A stretch of DNA of 64,000 bases from Pyropia yezoensis (taxonomy: Eukaryota; Rhodophyta; Bangiophyceae; Bangiales; Bangiaceae), in NCBI GenBank assembly GCA_009829735.1, contig CM020618.1, positions 36,556,894-36,620,893 on the forward strand, written 5' to 3'. Of the stretch, positions 1-11,950 are shown piece after piece (the first letter of the stretch is position 1; the number at the start of each line of letters is the position of its first letter). Under the pieces are notes generated by a model. That model searched no databases. It saw only the letters and a program-made list of their open reading frames with translations, and was not told the DNA's origin. The position numbers and the translations under genes were made by a program.

Positions 1-3000
1 CTCTGTCAATGGACATCTTGTTAAGGTGCTGTTTGACGGCGGATCTCTCATTAACGTCGTATCAAGGCGCCTCGTGAAAACCCTGAATGTGACCACAAAA
101 GAAACGGACTTCGCGGCTAACATGCCCGATGGCCGCACCCACGTCCTCGCAGAGACCATTGAACCCTTAGAGATTCACATCGGTCCATACCAAGAACGCC
201 TTCGGTTTCCTGCATGCGACCTAAGTGCGTACGACATCATCCTCGGAAAGAAATGGCGTGACGACAAGGACGTCAATATTAACAACAAGAAGAACAAGAT
301 CTCCTTCAAGTTTTACCACAAGAACATCTCCATCACTGCCTCCCTCCAGAAACCCCATGGACTGATTAGTAGGCAACGCCTCGCGAAGGACCTTATCCGA
401 AAAGGTTCTGTCTCCGCCATCTACCTGCAATCCGAAGATCCTTCCAGCACCTTTGACATCAATGCAATCAAAATGAGAACAGCTGAAGACAACAATGACG
501 TCCAAGTGATTCTCAAGGAGTACGCCGACGTCTTCCCAGAAGAGCTTCTGGATGGACTTCCTCCTGAACGCAGTCACAAGTTTAGCGTCAAGCTTACGGA
601 GGACACTCAACCACGTCGCAGTGGCATTTGTCGCCTATTTGAGTGGGAGCTCGATGAAGTCAAGACACAACTTGCAACCCTCATACGAAATGGGTTCATC
701 CAACAAGGCGCCTCACCGTGAGGCTCCTGTGTACTCCTTGCAGCGAAGAAGGACGGTGGTTGGCGAATGTGCATCGATGATCGAGCCTTGAACAAGGCGA
801 CTATCAAGAACACATATCCCTTACGGCGAATTGACGACATCTATAACCAACTGCGAAAGGCCAAGTACTTTGCGAAGATCGACCTCCGATCAGGTTCCCA
901 CCAGATCCGGCTTGACCCTCATACTATCCCGCTGACGGCGTTCTGAACAAAATACGGGTTCTACGAGTTTACTGTGCTACCCTTTGGGCTAGCAAGTGCC
1001 CCCGCGGTCTTCATTAACCAAATGAATGACGTCTTCTGACCCTATCACGACGACTTCATCTGTGTCTGCCTCGACGACATCCTGGTCTACAGTGAAACCT
1101 ACGAAGATCACCTTAAGCACCTAAGGCAAGCCCTGGACAAGTTGCGAGAGCATAAGCTGTACGCCAAGCTCAGCAAATGCCAATTTTCTCGAACAACTGT
1201 GGACTACCTCGGCCACGTCATTTCCAACGAACGTTTCTCTATGGAGGACTACTAGGTCCAAGCCATTAGATCATGGGCATCTTCACAGAGCAAAGAGGAT
1301 GTACATTCCTTCCTCGGCATGGTCAACCTTTATCGTCGATTTATTAAGGGAATGGCATTCGTGGCTGCACCACTCACAAGGCTCACTGGAAACGTCGACT
1401 TTGAATGGAACTCTGACGCCCACAAGGCTTTCGAGCAACTACAAACCCTGACGACACGTGCACCAGTACTGCGGCCATTCGACAAGAGGTACCCCATATT
1501 TGTGTCCACAGATGCCAGTGGGTATGCTGCTGGCGCTGTCCTTGAACAATATGACGGACAATGACGACGCCCAGTGGCCTACTTCTCATTGACGCTGAAC
1601 ATCCACGAGCAGCGCTACAGTATCTGGGAGCGCGAACTGCTCGCTGCAGTACAAGCCATTCGACACTGGCGCTGCTACCTCCATCGAAGACCTTTCGAGG
1701 TGCACACCGACCATGAGTCCCTAAGGTACCTGAAAACCCAAGAAAAGCTCAACGACCACCAATTCAAGTGGTTGGAGCTGTTGGAGCAATTCGATTTCAA
1801 GATCATCCCGATCAAGGACACATCCAACCCCGTAGCTGATGCCCTTTCGAGGCAACCACAAGACGCCCCCGACAAGCACGCTCACAATCAAGATCTCCTT
1901 AGTCGCGTGCTGACGAAGACCACCGAATACTTATCCAAGAAAACTGAAATCAACAACCTCATGACCATAAGCCGAAGTGATCAAGACCTTGCCACCCTTG
2001 ACCAAGAGTACAACGCGGACCCCGAGTTTGCCGACCTAGTCAAAGACCCGGTATCTCCCTACCGGCTTCACATGAGGTTGTTGAACCGAGGTGACCGTAC
2101 GTGCATCCCCGCTGGTACTCTACGCCAGAGACTTCTCCATGACTACCACGACATTCAAAGCCAAGGGCATATGGGAGTATACAAAACCATCAACGCTATT
2201 GCTTCCAAATACTACCGGAAGACGATGCGGAAGGACATCCAAAGATACGTACAATCATGTGATTCGTGCCAGCGAAACGAGGCTGGCACCCTCTCACCTC
2301 TGGGTCACCTCAAACCATTAGATCCACCGAACCGACGATGGGCAAGTGTCTCCATGGACTTTATCACCCCTCTTCCACTGACCCCAAGGGGCTACATTGG
2401 CATGTGCGTCATTGTAGACCGACTGTCGAAGATAATTCGACTAGCACCAATGAAGCCCGACTGTACTGCACCAGTCGTAGCGTAACTCTACCATGATCAC
2501 GTCTACCGTCATCACGGTCTACCATCCGACGTCGTCAGCGACCGAGACCGTATCTTCTTCTCCAATTTCTGGCAGTCGCTCACCGAAATTCTCAAGGTCA
2601 AGATCGAGGCATCTTCCGCCTATCATCCCCAGACGGACGGAAAAACCGAGATCATGAACAAGATGATTGAAGAAATCCTGCGAAACGTCGTGAACCAACA
2701 CCAGGGTGATTTGGACCTCTTCCTTGTTGCTGTAGAAGTAGCTAACAACCGGGCACCCAATGCGGTCACGACGTACTCCCCATTCTTCCTGCTATATGGG
2801 TTTGAACTAAGGACGGTACCCGTGGAAACCCTTGATAGCAAAGACTCGAAACTACCAGCAGTCTCAGATTGGCTAAGCAGTCTTCAAGAAGCTCAGGAGA
2901 CTGCCATTACCGCAATCAAGAAGGCAAATGAGACACGCTCGGCGTACGCACACCGCCGACACCGACCATGTGCGATTGCTGTCGACGATCTCGTGCTCCT

Positions 3001-3430
3001 GAGCACCAAGAAGCTTATGCCAGACGCCTTTCAAGGCGCTTGCAAGTTCATGCCCAAGTTCTCGGGACCATACCGAGTCACGGAAAGCACCAACGATATT
3101 TCTTTCCGTCCGGATCTTCCTCAAGCAGTCCTTGATCGAAAGGTGCACAACGCCTTTCACGCCAGTCTACTGAAGCCATACAGCGCTGATCCGTATGGTT
3201 GACTTCCTCCCGCTCCACCTCCGGTAGCATTTCCGGACGATTTGGTTGAGTACGAAGTGGACTCCATTGTACACTCACGAAAGAGAAAGAAAAAAAAAAC
3301 TCCGTGGACGACTGCAGTACCTGGTCAAGTGGAAAGGCTGCGATGTCAGTGAAAACACCTGGCTAACCAAGCAAGACCTCGATAACGCACCTGAGGTTCT
3401 CGACGCTTTCCTTCGACGCACGTCCTAAGG
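1..3430 (+). mobile_element. Ty3/gypsy chromodomain retrotransposon, pol region, decayed fossil cut by window edge
   Basis: Pieces of a Ty3/gypsy polyprotein follow each other in the usual order on the plus strand: an aspartic-protease-like segment near 50-270, reverse transcriptase about 560-1350 (LPFGLA block near 975 and an LDDILVYS catalytic block near 1070), RNase H about 1380-1860, an HHCC zinc finger and integrase core about 2130-2800, and a chromodomain with a YLVKWKG motif near 3320-3428. The chromodomain places it with the chromoviruses. The 5' end and the upstream LTR lie outside the window. The reading frame is interrupted roughly half a dozen times, so this is a dead, moderately old copy. 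A polypurine tract follows the chromodomain directly and leads into the LTR. Its proteins differ clearly from those of the family at 42,235-64,000. Confidence 0.93.
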
Positions 3431-3438
3431 GGGGGAGG

Positions 3439-4300
3439 TGTCGGGATTTCCCCCCTAATCCCTTGCCTCATACCCAAGGGATAATATCTGGGACCTCTCC
3501 TTACAGATCCTGCAAAACCAACTCCTGGCAACATGGATCAATTCCTTATATTGTGGGGCATGACGCGGTGTACCTTCCAGACTCAAGATGAGTCAGCCGC
3601 TGTCTCACGGTGTCTGCTGGCCGCAAGACAACAGCCATCCACTACCCATCCTCGGCTGTCGAAGGGCGCCACCGTCAGCACCCATGACGAGCCACTTCTG
3701 CCACAGCTGGCGAGTCCTTTAGGATGTCCTCGCTGAAGCATTGCAGCGATGTGACTGGATAGCCGGCTGGCCGATTCGGTCGACTCGATCGAACCGTGCT
3801 TACACGCCTCTCGGACTTTCGGACCGACTGGCGTCTGGGGCCGGCTGGGACGGCGCACTCGGCGACGCAAACCGGACCCCTTCGTTTGTGGCAAACTGGG
3901 GCTGCACTCCTTCAGTGCTAAAGCCCGCCCATGCTTTGGTCTGAGAGCCAGGCTTTGTTTTTGGGCCGTTCTGTGCCTACCTGCGGCACGAAGAGGAAAC
4001 GCATGCTTTGGGGCCGCTCGGGTGCCCCGACGCGAGTGTATAGTGCGTGGGTGTCGGCGGCACCGGGGGAGACCGGAGGGGCAACCGCAGACACAGACCA
4101 AAAACGACCTTAACCCTTTGAACCCCCCTCGATCACCACCGACGTCGCGCCGTCTTGTTCCCCAGACCCACCACCGTCACCATCTCCATCCTCTTCCCCG
4201 CACCCTGTCGTCCTGTTTGCTGGCACGGGTCGCTGACACCATCACGAGTACGTTCAGGGCGGCCCAAATGTAGGTGGTTCTTCACAGCTCGGCGACTCGG
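3439..4300 (+). repeat. 3' LTR of the left Ty3/gypsy fossil (right end approximate)
   Basis: Directly after a purine run (3428-3438) the sequence starts with TGTCGGGATT, the expected LTR start. Much of the following 850 bases recurs in inverted orientation at about 11,000-11,950, including the blocks around 3750-3775 and 3900-4090 and a CACGAGTACGTT block near 4242. That dispersed similarity, starting exactly at the polypurine tract, identifies it as an LTR. The right boundary is uncertain because similarity fades near 4270-4300. The two copies differ at many positions, so the family is not recent here. Confidence 0.7.
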
Positions 4301-7300
4301 CCACCGCTCTGCGCCACCCGCGGCGCGACTCGGCGCAATAGTGGCCTACAAAACCATCAGCCATATCACGTGTCACGGCATAAAACAAACGCGTAAAACA
4401 CAAGCGAGTGTGAGGTACGGCGCGACGCATGCGACCTGCACTGACCCATCTTCACGCCACTTATCACACGTCAAGAACATGCGCGTCCAATGGCCAGCTG
4501 ACTCCCGGAGAAACCGGGAGCACACCAAAACACTTCTCCACGCAACGTACCAGCCTTCTCACACCCGAACGAAGCCTTGCCGAACTGGCGCACGTCACAG
4601 CAGTAGACCGGAACGACCACCCCCCCCTCCTCCAGTGCGTGCGTCAGAGCTGCATGATCGTGCACGTTTACGTCCCAACGGAACCAAAACAACACAAAAC
4701 CACATATCGGAAGAAAGTCAGTCAGTCCATGTGCTGCCAAGCGAGATCCTATCTAGAAAGACTCCCCAGCGCAAGATATGCCAAACACAAACACGAACGC
4801 GGATAGAATAGTACCCGCCCCCGCGTCGCGACCGTACCCGAACGTACCTTGCGCCGAGCAGGTGTCTTTTTGGAGTGTCCAAAGTCGCACAGGGAGGACA
4901 GCATCACGGACATTGGGGCGGTCCAGTCGCCGCGCCCAACAAAGCCATCGGCGACAAGGACGCCACCGCCGACGCCATCGCCACCTCCTTCACGGCATTC
5001 TGGCGACTGCAACATACCAAAGCAAAATTCGCATACATGTGAGGACAAGAGGCGAAAGAGAGATTACCAAAGCAAGAATGTAGTGTGAGTGGGCCGGCAT
5101 CATTCCATAGGTGGCAATGCTCAGAGAGTCGGGCGGAGACAAACACCAAGCAGCTTCCGGCATCTTCACTCCCCCATCCTTCCAGTACGCCGCAAGGAAA
5201 ACGTACTCGGTCGCAGCCGAAGACGCCACATGCACGCCAAACAAGCGTGGGGCCCGCGGGGACAAAGGCAGCTGTGCAAGCGCTACGCGTTGGCCAAGTC
5301 GGCTTCTTGCTTCCTCTGGGAGAGAGGCCAGCAGGCTCCCAGCCTCTGACTCGGAAGGGACCACGCGTGCATTAGATGCACTTACGATGTAATGAAATAT
5401 CTAACCTCATCACACTATCCCGGCATTGCGTGGCGACACCAGTTCCCGCAAGCACGGTCCTGCCAGCGCAGCCACCCCCCCCAGCCTACCCTCAATCCAC
5501 CCCGCTGCGCTGTGCCTCCCCCACCGGCCGTGGGCGGCGTCAGCCCGCTGCCGCGACCTCGCAACCACCCGGCCACGGCTGGTGGCTACTGCCGTGGCCG
5601 CGGCCGGGGTAGCGTGGGACGCCAGGGAAGGGACGTCGAGCAGGCAGGCGGCGCCAGACGCGCTGGTGTTGGTGGTTGTTGCCGCTACGGGTGCCGTTGG
5701 TGTCCGAGCGTGGGCGCTGACCACGCCCCCGGCCATGCCCATAGCGGCTGCCGCCCTTCCCGAGGTGCCGACGTAGGGGCCCATCTGAGGCTTGATGGCC
5801 GCGCAGGACGCCCCGACCGATGTCGGAGGCTGCGCCAGTAAGTCTGAGGGCTTCAGCTGTCACGAGAGTCAGAGAGAGGTGGCCGCCGGCATAGGAGGCA
5901 GCTGTAAGCAGGCGGCAGTCGGCAGCGGCAGTGGCGGCGGCGCCCTGCCTCAGACGCGGCATCCCTCAGCCCCGACAGGCGGAAGCCGACTGCGAAAGCA
6001 ACCAGAGGTGCCGGCAGCCGGCTTACTGCGGCACTTGTCGGTTGAGGCGGGCAGTTGATGGAGGTGGCCGCGCCAGTCGGCGGCAGCAGCCACACTCGGC
6101 CGGCGCGGGCGGCAGCCAGCTCCTCCGGCAGCCGGCGTGGGCGGTGGAGCGGGGCACGTGGGCAGCGAGGGGGCGACAGCAGAGGCAGAGGGGCCAGCAG
6201 GCGACCGAAAGCGGCCTTAGACTGCCCACAAAGGATAAGGAGGGACGAAGTTGGAGCTTAGCCGTGACGGCATCACCCTTACCATCGCCGATGCGCCGTC
6301 GCTGCCGCTCTATCTGAGACTGCGGGCGGAGCCTTTGGCTTGACGGGGGCGCCTGCCAACGTGGCTTTGAAAGTGGGGAGGGGGCAGGGGAAGAATGGCC
6401 AGAGTACAAACAGACTGGCTTCCGGCTTGCATGCACCGAGACTAGTAGTCGCGTGCCAGTACGGGCAAGGCATGCCGGTACGCAAGTATCGGTATCGTGT
6501 TTTCCACCCCCTACCAACCACCCCAAATCCCCCCTCCCCCCATGCTCTCACGTGGCGCGCCCTTAAGCCACCCCTCGCACCCCCCCTCTCTCTCAAAACC
6601 CTTCTTTTTTCTTGATTTTGCTTGAGATCATCCGATACGGTGACGTGACTTACACCTGGCCATCCGATGAGCCAGAGATTATAAAAAGTGTACGTTTTAA
6701 CACGTATGCAAATTCGCACCAATGTAAACCCCCCACGAGCGCATGGGGCTGATTGGAATGCTCAACGACACCTGCGCCCTGCCACCGCCAACACAGGTCG
6801 CGGGTGTGGGTGGCCACCTTTCGCCGCGTGCCCGTGCCTACCCCAACATCATGGGGCCCACGGCGTCAGGGGGGAAGGAGGAGTCATTGCCGGGACGAGT
6901 GGCGTCGTTGGAGGGCGAACGGGCACCACACGTGGGAGACCTTCCCCCCAGTCACTTCTTCCCCAGTACCCCCTTTTTCGGACCCCCACTCCTCATTCTA
7001 CAATCTCTCATTCCGCTCCTTGTCGTAGAGGCCACTCACCCTCGGCCGCCGCCTCCCGCAATCATTTCAGCTGTCAATACCACGACGCAAAACTGCACTC
7101 CACTGACACGACCGCGACAATAGCAGAGTCGGCACGTTGAGCAGCCAGGCGAGAGCCGGTTCAGCAGCTGCCCATGGCGGCTGTACTCTTGTCCAACTGA
7201 CGCTCCCGACAACGCACACATCGGAGACGGCCGGGCAAGGGCACAGCTCCATCGAGCTGCACTACGGCCATGCCAACCGCCCTGTGCCCAGAGTTCGCCT

Positions 7301-8369
7301 TCCTTCTGTGGATTTTCTGCTTTTGCTGGCCGCGGCGGGCCGGGCTACCCACCGTCACCTGTGAGCCCTTGCCGCAGCGCAGCGCAGGGCAGCTCTCCAG
7401 ATTGCACCTTGTTCAGCTCGCCGAACCCTGATGAAGCATAAAATTCCGGATTTCGCGGAAGTATCGACACCCACGGAAGTCTCCTGAACAGCCCATTAAG
7501 GCGCATACTTCCACGAGTAGGACTCATAAGTGGCTATTGCTTCCCTGGGGATGAGTCTTTCTCGCATCTGCACATCCGTTTACCACTGCTTTTGTGCTTC
7601 AGACTGATACTGAGCCGAACCGGTGCCTGATTGCCCGTCCTTTCCAGGCTAATACGGGGTGTTCAGGAGGTGGGCCACTGTGGACGAACACTTGTAATGA
7701 TCGTGGCTGTGTGTGCTACTTAATTGTCCATTCGGTGATGAGACCTTCTGTCAACTCCCCCCTTCATGGTCCTTCCAGCAGTAGTTCCACGAGCACAGGG
7801 ACTCCGCTTGCAAGTGCAGGGCAGCTGGGCGTTCCCGTCGCCACCCAAGCTGTCGCGAGCTTGCTGAAAAAATCAACCAGGCGGGTCCGGCCATCCAAGC
7901 TGTGACCTGAGCACAGCCCCACCTGCTCAGGGCGGATGCTTGTGGCACCAGCAGAAAGAACGGATGGCGCTCTCGATGAGCCTCGTTCTGTCAGTGCTAG
8001 GCAAACGCTGACTCAACGGTGGGCCCGCTGCTCACCAGTTCGCTAGCGCTCCATCCGCTCCGCCGCCGTTGAGCTACCGCTCGGGTGGCAACGTTTTCTA
8101 ACGACGGTGGCCGCCCCAGCTGCCAGCCGCGCCGGGCACCCCGCCGCCGCCGCCCACGCCGCCGCCGACGAACACCGGTGGCCGCCCCAGCTGCCAGGAG
8201 CTCCGTCCACCCCCCCGCCGCCGCCCACGCCGCCGCCGCCGCCGCTTCCCGTTACCCGGCGGCGGTTGGAGGAGGGGGAGACTAAGGCGTCTGATCGGGG
8301 CGTCCACGGGCCGTAATCCAACACGTCGCCGTCGGCCGCCCGTGACGCCGCCGGCAACGGCGGTGACGC
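4301..8369. other. GC-rich intergenic stretch, no recognised gene
   Basis: About 4 kb of GC-rich sequence. Open frames exist on both strands but their translations are compositionally biased (Arg, Pro, Ala) and match no family I know. A TATA-like TATAAAAA at about 6679 lies in a locally AT-richer patch but leads into no convincing coding frame. I see no RNA gene or transposon end here. Confidence 0.5.
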
Positions 8370-8373
8370 CGCC

Positions 8374-8435
8374 GCCAGTGGCGGCGGCGGCGGCAGCAGC
8401 GGCGGCGGCGGCGGCAGCAGCGGCGGCGGCGGCGC
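8374..8435. repeat. GGC/AGC trinucleotide microsatellite
   Basis: Imperfect GGC triplets interrupted by AGC run for about 60 bases, with a higher-order unit of several GGC plus CAGCA repeated. It lies in non-coding context and immediately precedes the two hairpins. Confidence 0.8.
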
Positions 8436-8439
8436 TGGT

Positions 8440-8489
8440 GTGTAAGGACTAAATCCTTACACTGCAATTCCAAGTCGCAACTTGGAATT
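8440..8489. repeat. Two adjacent perfect hairpins
   Basis: Hairpin 1 has a 9-bp stem (GTGTAAGGA, 8440-8448, with its complement 8454-8462) and a 5-nt loop. Hairpin 2 has a 10-bp stem (AATTCCAAGT, 8466-8475, with its complement 8480-8489) and a CGCA loop. Only three bases separate them. No gene or transposon boundary was found next to them; function unknown. Confidence 0.8.
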
Positions 8490-8680
8490 CCCCCAGAGGC
8501 CGGATCTCAAATCGTACCGGACGTCTTGATTTGCAAGAGCGTTCCCTGGACGATTGGTCTTCATTCACATTTCGAATCTGGAAGGTTCAAGGTTCAATCC
8601 CGCCTGCCCCCGTGATGACGATGCAACCGGACGATGGCTGTCAATGCTACGTGGCCGCACACCGTAAATGCTGACACGGT

Positions 8681-8814
8681 ATCCACCTGGTGACCATGAA
8701 CTGGCGCCGACACCGCAACGTAGCACCAGTGTCAATTCGAGCAAGGCATCCACCCGCTGACCAAGAACTGGCGCCGACAGCGCAACGTAGCGCCAGTGTC
8801 AATTCAAGCGAGAC
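8681..8814. repeat. Two-copy tandem repeat, 67-bp unit
   Basis: Units start with ATCCAC at 8681 and 8748 and share the block ACTGGCGCCGACA and the following CGCAACGTAG; they differ at a handful of positions. The open frame across them is not recognisable. Confidence 0.8.
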
Positions 8815-9454
8815 ATCGCCGAGGCGGCCGAGCGCGGACAGCGCACCCGGCCTCAGAGTGTCAAGGCGGCTGGCTGCCATCAGCCATCCCGACCAACAAG
8901 AGCCTGCCATCCATGACATCCGAAGCTTCCATCGTCTAACCATCATGTCTACGGGCGTCCACGGGCACACCGACCCCGAGGGGGGGCGTGGACCCCCTCA
9001 GAAGAGCTCTGTGAGAGGGGGGTCGCCGCACACCGGCGATTCTAGGGAAACTTGTGCCCAACCGCGAGAGGACCACACGGAGGGCCTTCTGAGGGAACCC
9101 CCAGGGGTATATATACGGAGTGACCGAGGGCGAGAGGGGGAGACCTGGGGAGGGTAGACCGAAGAACGGAAGCAAAGAACCACTGTACCTGAGAACCCAT
9201 TTCCACCGACGTCAAGCTCACCCCCACTTCACACACCCACCCCCCGACACCCTTCTTCTTCCCCGGCTTCCACACCACCTCCCCCGAGTGCGTCACCGCC
9301 GTCGAGAGTGTGTGTGGTGTGGTGTGGGTGTGGGGTGCGTGCGGCGTGCGCCCGCGAGTGCGCGTGCGTGCCCGCCGTGGACCCTACATGGTGGCGTTGC
9401 TGTCGCCGCCGCCCTGCCCCGCAGGCAGCTATGGCGGGCACCCGTCGAATAGTT
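8815..9454. other. Intergenic, with a TATA-like site
   Basis: GC-rich sequence without a recognisable gene. A TATATATA stretch at about 9107-9115 resembles a core promoter element, but the frames downstream run into simple GT/GC-rich sequence (9305-9370) and homopolymers, so no gene is called. Confidence 0.4.
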
Positions 9455-9612
9455 GGGGGGGGGGGGGGGAGAGGACAGCACGCGGCGGGGTGGAGAGCGT
9501 GCGCGGCCGGGCGCGCGCGTCGAGGTGGGGCGTTTGCCGCCTTCCGGCGACGAGATGGCGTAGGCGGCCCCTGGGGGGGGGGGGGGGGGGGGCGGGGGGG
9601 GAGGGGGGGGCG
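9455..9612 (+). repeat. Long G homopolymer tracts
   Basis: A run of 15 G (9455-9469) and a second tract of about 40 bases that is nearly all G (9573-9612), separated by GC-rich sequence. Such tracts can form G-quadruplexes and are also where consensus length errors occur. Confidence 0.9.
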
Positions 9613-10264
9613 GCTTCACTGCTCATGGTGCCGATCCGGCTCAACGTCCGGTCAGGAGCAATCTGATGCCACCAATACGTTGACCAACCAGATGGCGTTA
9701 GCGCTACAGCAAGCGTGGCCGCTTCATAAGGAGCTTCGCTAACAATTCTTACGATATGCAAGATTATCGGCCTCGCCACGTGGCAGCAAGTCGCGCTTCG
9801 GTTGGCGGCGTCCGTGGCCACTTCGGCGCCGGTGTCGCGGCAGGTTGGGCCGGTGGCGCCCAAGGGCACACGGGACACCTTTCTGCCCGGCACTGGGGGT
9901 TTCAGAGCCTGGGTCCCCCAGAGCCACGCAGAGCGGGGTCCGCAGGGCTCGTAGGCGGGCAGCCCTACGGGAAAAGTATGACTGCCTTTGAGGGCAGTTT
10001 TAACTCGATAAGCAGTCAACAGGACGGGATAGTCGGGTAGTCTGATCTGACGATCGAGTCGTCTTGACTGAATATCCAGGTATTTTGGCCTCTGAGAATG
10101 CCACACCCCAGCGATTCTATTGGCTGTCACACGAGCAGCGTGACATTTTCTTGTTGCGCGTGCTCTCTTCAATATTGACGGGTTCTGGGTACTTTGGTTT
10201 GTACGGTTCATCGACAACGTGACTATTTTTTACTCAAACCTACTCACCGCCACCTACTTCACCC
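9613..10264. other. Intergenic, no recognised gene
   Basis: Less GC-biased than its flanks. A 262-codon open frame on the minus strand (9429-10217) exists, but its translation is not recognisable and its end runs into the G tracts, so it is not called as a gene. Confidence 0.4.
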
Positions 10265-10560
10265 CTTCCTTTCTCCCCACCTCACCTTCTCACTACCATG
10301 CCTGCACCAGCGCTGCCCCACCTTCCCCTCACCACCGGCCCCCTATCCCTTCTCCCACGCCTTGAGCAGCGCCGCCGTCGCCGCCCAGCGAAAACCACCC
10401 CGCTTGCCCCCTCTCCCCCCTCACACCGCTGCCCACCTCCCCCCAAGCCTCAGCCCTCCCTTAACTTCTCACTCCCGAGCCTGCACCAGGGCTGCCCTCC
10501 TCCCCCCTCACCCTCCTCATCCTGCCTTCTCTCGCATGCTTTCATCCACGCCGTCATCCC
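10265..10560 (+). repeat. Pyrimidine-rich imperfect tandem duplication, about 177-bp period
   Basis: The block CTTCTCACT followed by CCTGCACCAG at about 10,287 recurs at about 10,464 in the same order inside strongly C/T-rich sequence. It resembles a duplicated promoter or polypyrimidine region, but no gene follows that I can recognise. Confidence 0.55.
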
Positions 10561-10999
10561 CTCGCTATCGCTACCGCCAACCGCTTCGCCGGCCTCCACC
10601 CTCACTTTCAGGCTTCTGCCCCAGACACCACCACAGAACCACCAACTTCCAACCCCTCAACACCCCCAGACACCAGTCGCTTTGCTCCCCCGGCACCCCA
10701 GCGACATGCCCCCCCGCCCCACGCCCGTCCTCAAGCTCTGCCTCACCGAAACCGTCCACGGGCGAGACGCCCGCCTCGCAGCGAGCCACGACGCCAACCT
10801 CAGGCGCTGCGCGGACGCAACATGGCCGCCGGCGCCGAGCACAAGCGCAGGGACGTCTTGGACGAGGGGGAGAAGGGAGGGAAAAGAAGCACGCAAGGGC
10901 AAGCCAAGGCGGGAACAAGAAAAAGGAGCGGGTGGGGCACGCCGTGGGGGGGGCGAGGAGAGTTGCCAGTGGGAGGGGGTTTGAGGACCCACCAACAAC

Positions 11000-11950
11000 C
11001 GGGGAGCCCTCAACGTACTCGTGGGGGTTTTAGCGGGCAATGCCAGCCAATAGGGCGGCAGGGTCCGGGGAAGAGGACGGTGGTTTTGACGGGGGTGGGT
11101 CTGGGGAGGAAGATGGTCGCGACGTCGGTGGAGATCGAGGGTACCAAGGGTAAACTGTGTCTTTCGTCTGTGTCAATGGTTGCTCCTCGGTCTCTCCCGG
11201 TGGCGCCGACACCCACGCACTACATACGCGCATCCGGGCACCCGAGCTGCCCCAAAGCATGCGTTTCCTCTTCGTGCCGCAGGTAGGCACAGAACGGCCC
11301 AAAAACAAAGCCTGGCTCTCAGAACAAAGCATGGGCGGGCTTTCGCACTGAAGGAGTGCAGCCCCAGTTTTCCCGAAGCGAAGGGGGTCCCGTGGATGGC
11401 GCCCAGTGCGTCCCACCAGCCGGCTCCAAACGCCGGTCGGCCGGGATGTCCGACAGGCTGTAAGGGCCAGCAGGGCCATATTCAATCAATCCCTTGGCCG
11501 GCCAGTCTGTCACCAGCCAGCTGGCCGAATTCAGGCAATCCAAAAGCCGGCGAGCCAGTCATATCACACTCAGCCGCCAGCGAGGATATGTGGTGTCCTC
11601 GGTGTCGGTTATTCATGTGGCTCGTTCTTGATTGCCAGCTTTCGGCCAGCGCAGAGAATCATATTTTGGCAGCATATACAGGGATGTCCGCCCGTGGTTG
11701 GTCGACGATGTCACTCGTTCCTCGTTGTCGAGTTTTGGACATCCATGACCAGGTTCTGACAGTGAGTAGACAACGGTTTTCGTGCGGCCAGCCGACGCTC
11801 GCAGAATTTCAGGGGTACAGCGCAGTGTCGCCGAGGGTAGTGGGGAGCTGACATGTCTTTGGAGGAGTTAGCGGGGCATGACACGTGAAGAGAGGTCCCA
11901 GTCCATATCCTCTGGGTTCTAGGCGTGGATTGAAGGGGCAAATCCTTACA
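11000..11950 (-). repeat. Inverted (probably solo) LTR of the left Ty3/gypsy family
   Basis: Read on the minus strand, the segment starting at 11,950 begins TGTAAGGATT and matches the LTR at 3439 in the same order: CTGGGACCTCTC, then the block at about 11,540-11,570, then the long block at about 11,060-11,340, then CACGAGTACGTT near 11,018. No pol-like sequence is attached on either side within the window, so a solo LTR is the simplest reading. It is longer than the 3439 copy and clearly diverged from it. Confidence 0.7.

Noticed and set aside
6679-6690. TATA-like promoter
   Set aside because: No convincing gene downstream.
8587-8600. GGTTCAATCCC, a perfect tRNA B-box
   Set aside because: No A-box at the right distance and no cloverleaf can be folded around it; a single 11-base match is weak.
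9429-10217. 262-codon minus-strand frame
   Set aside because: Translation unrecognised, partly made of homopolymer-encoded Pro runs, and no supporting leader or splice signal.
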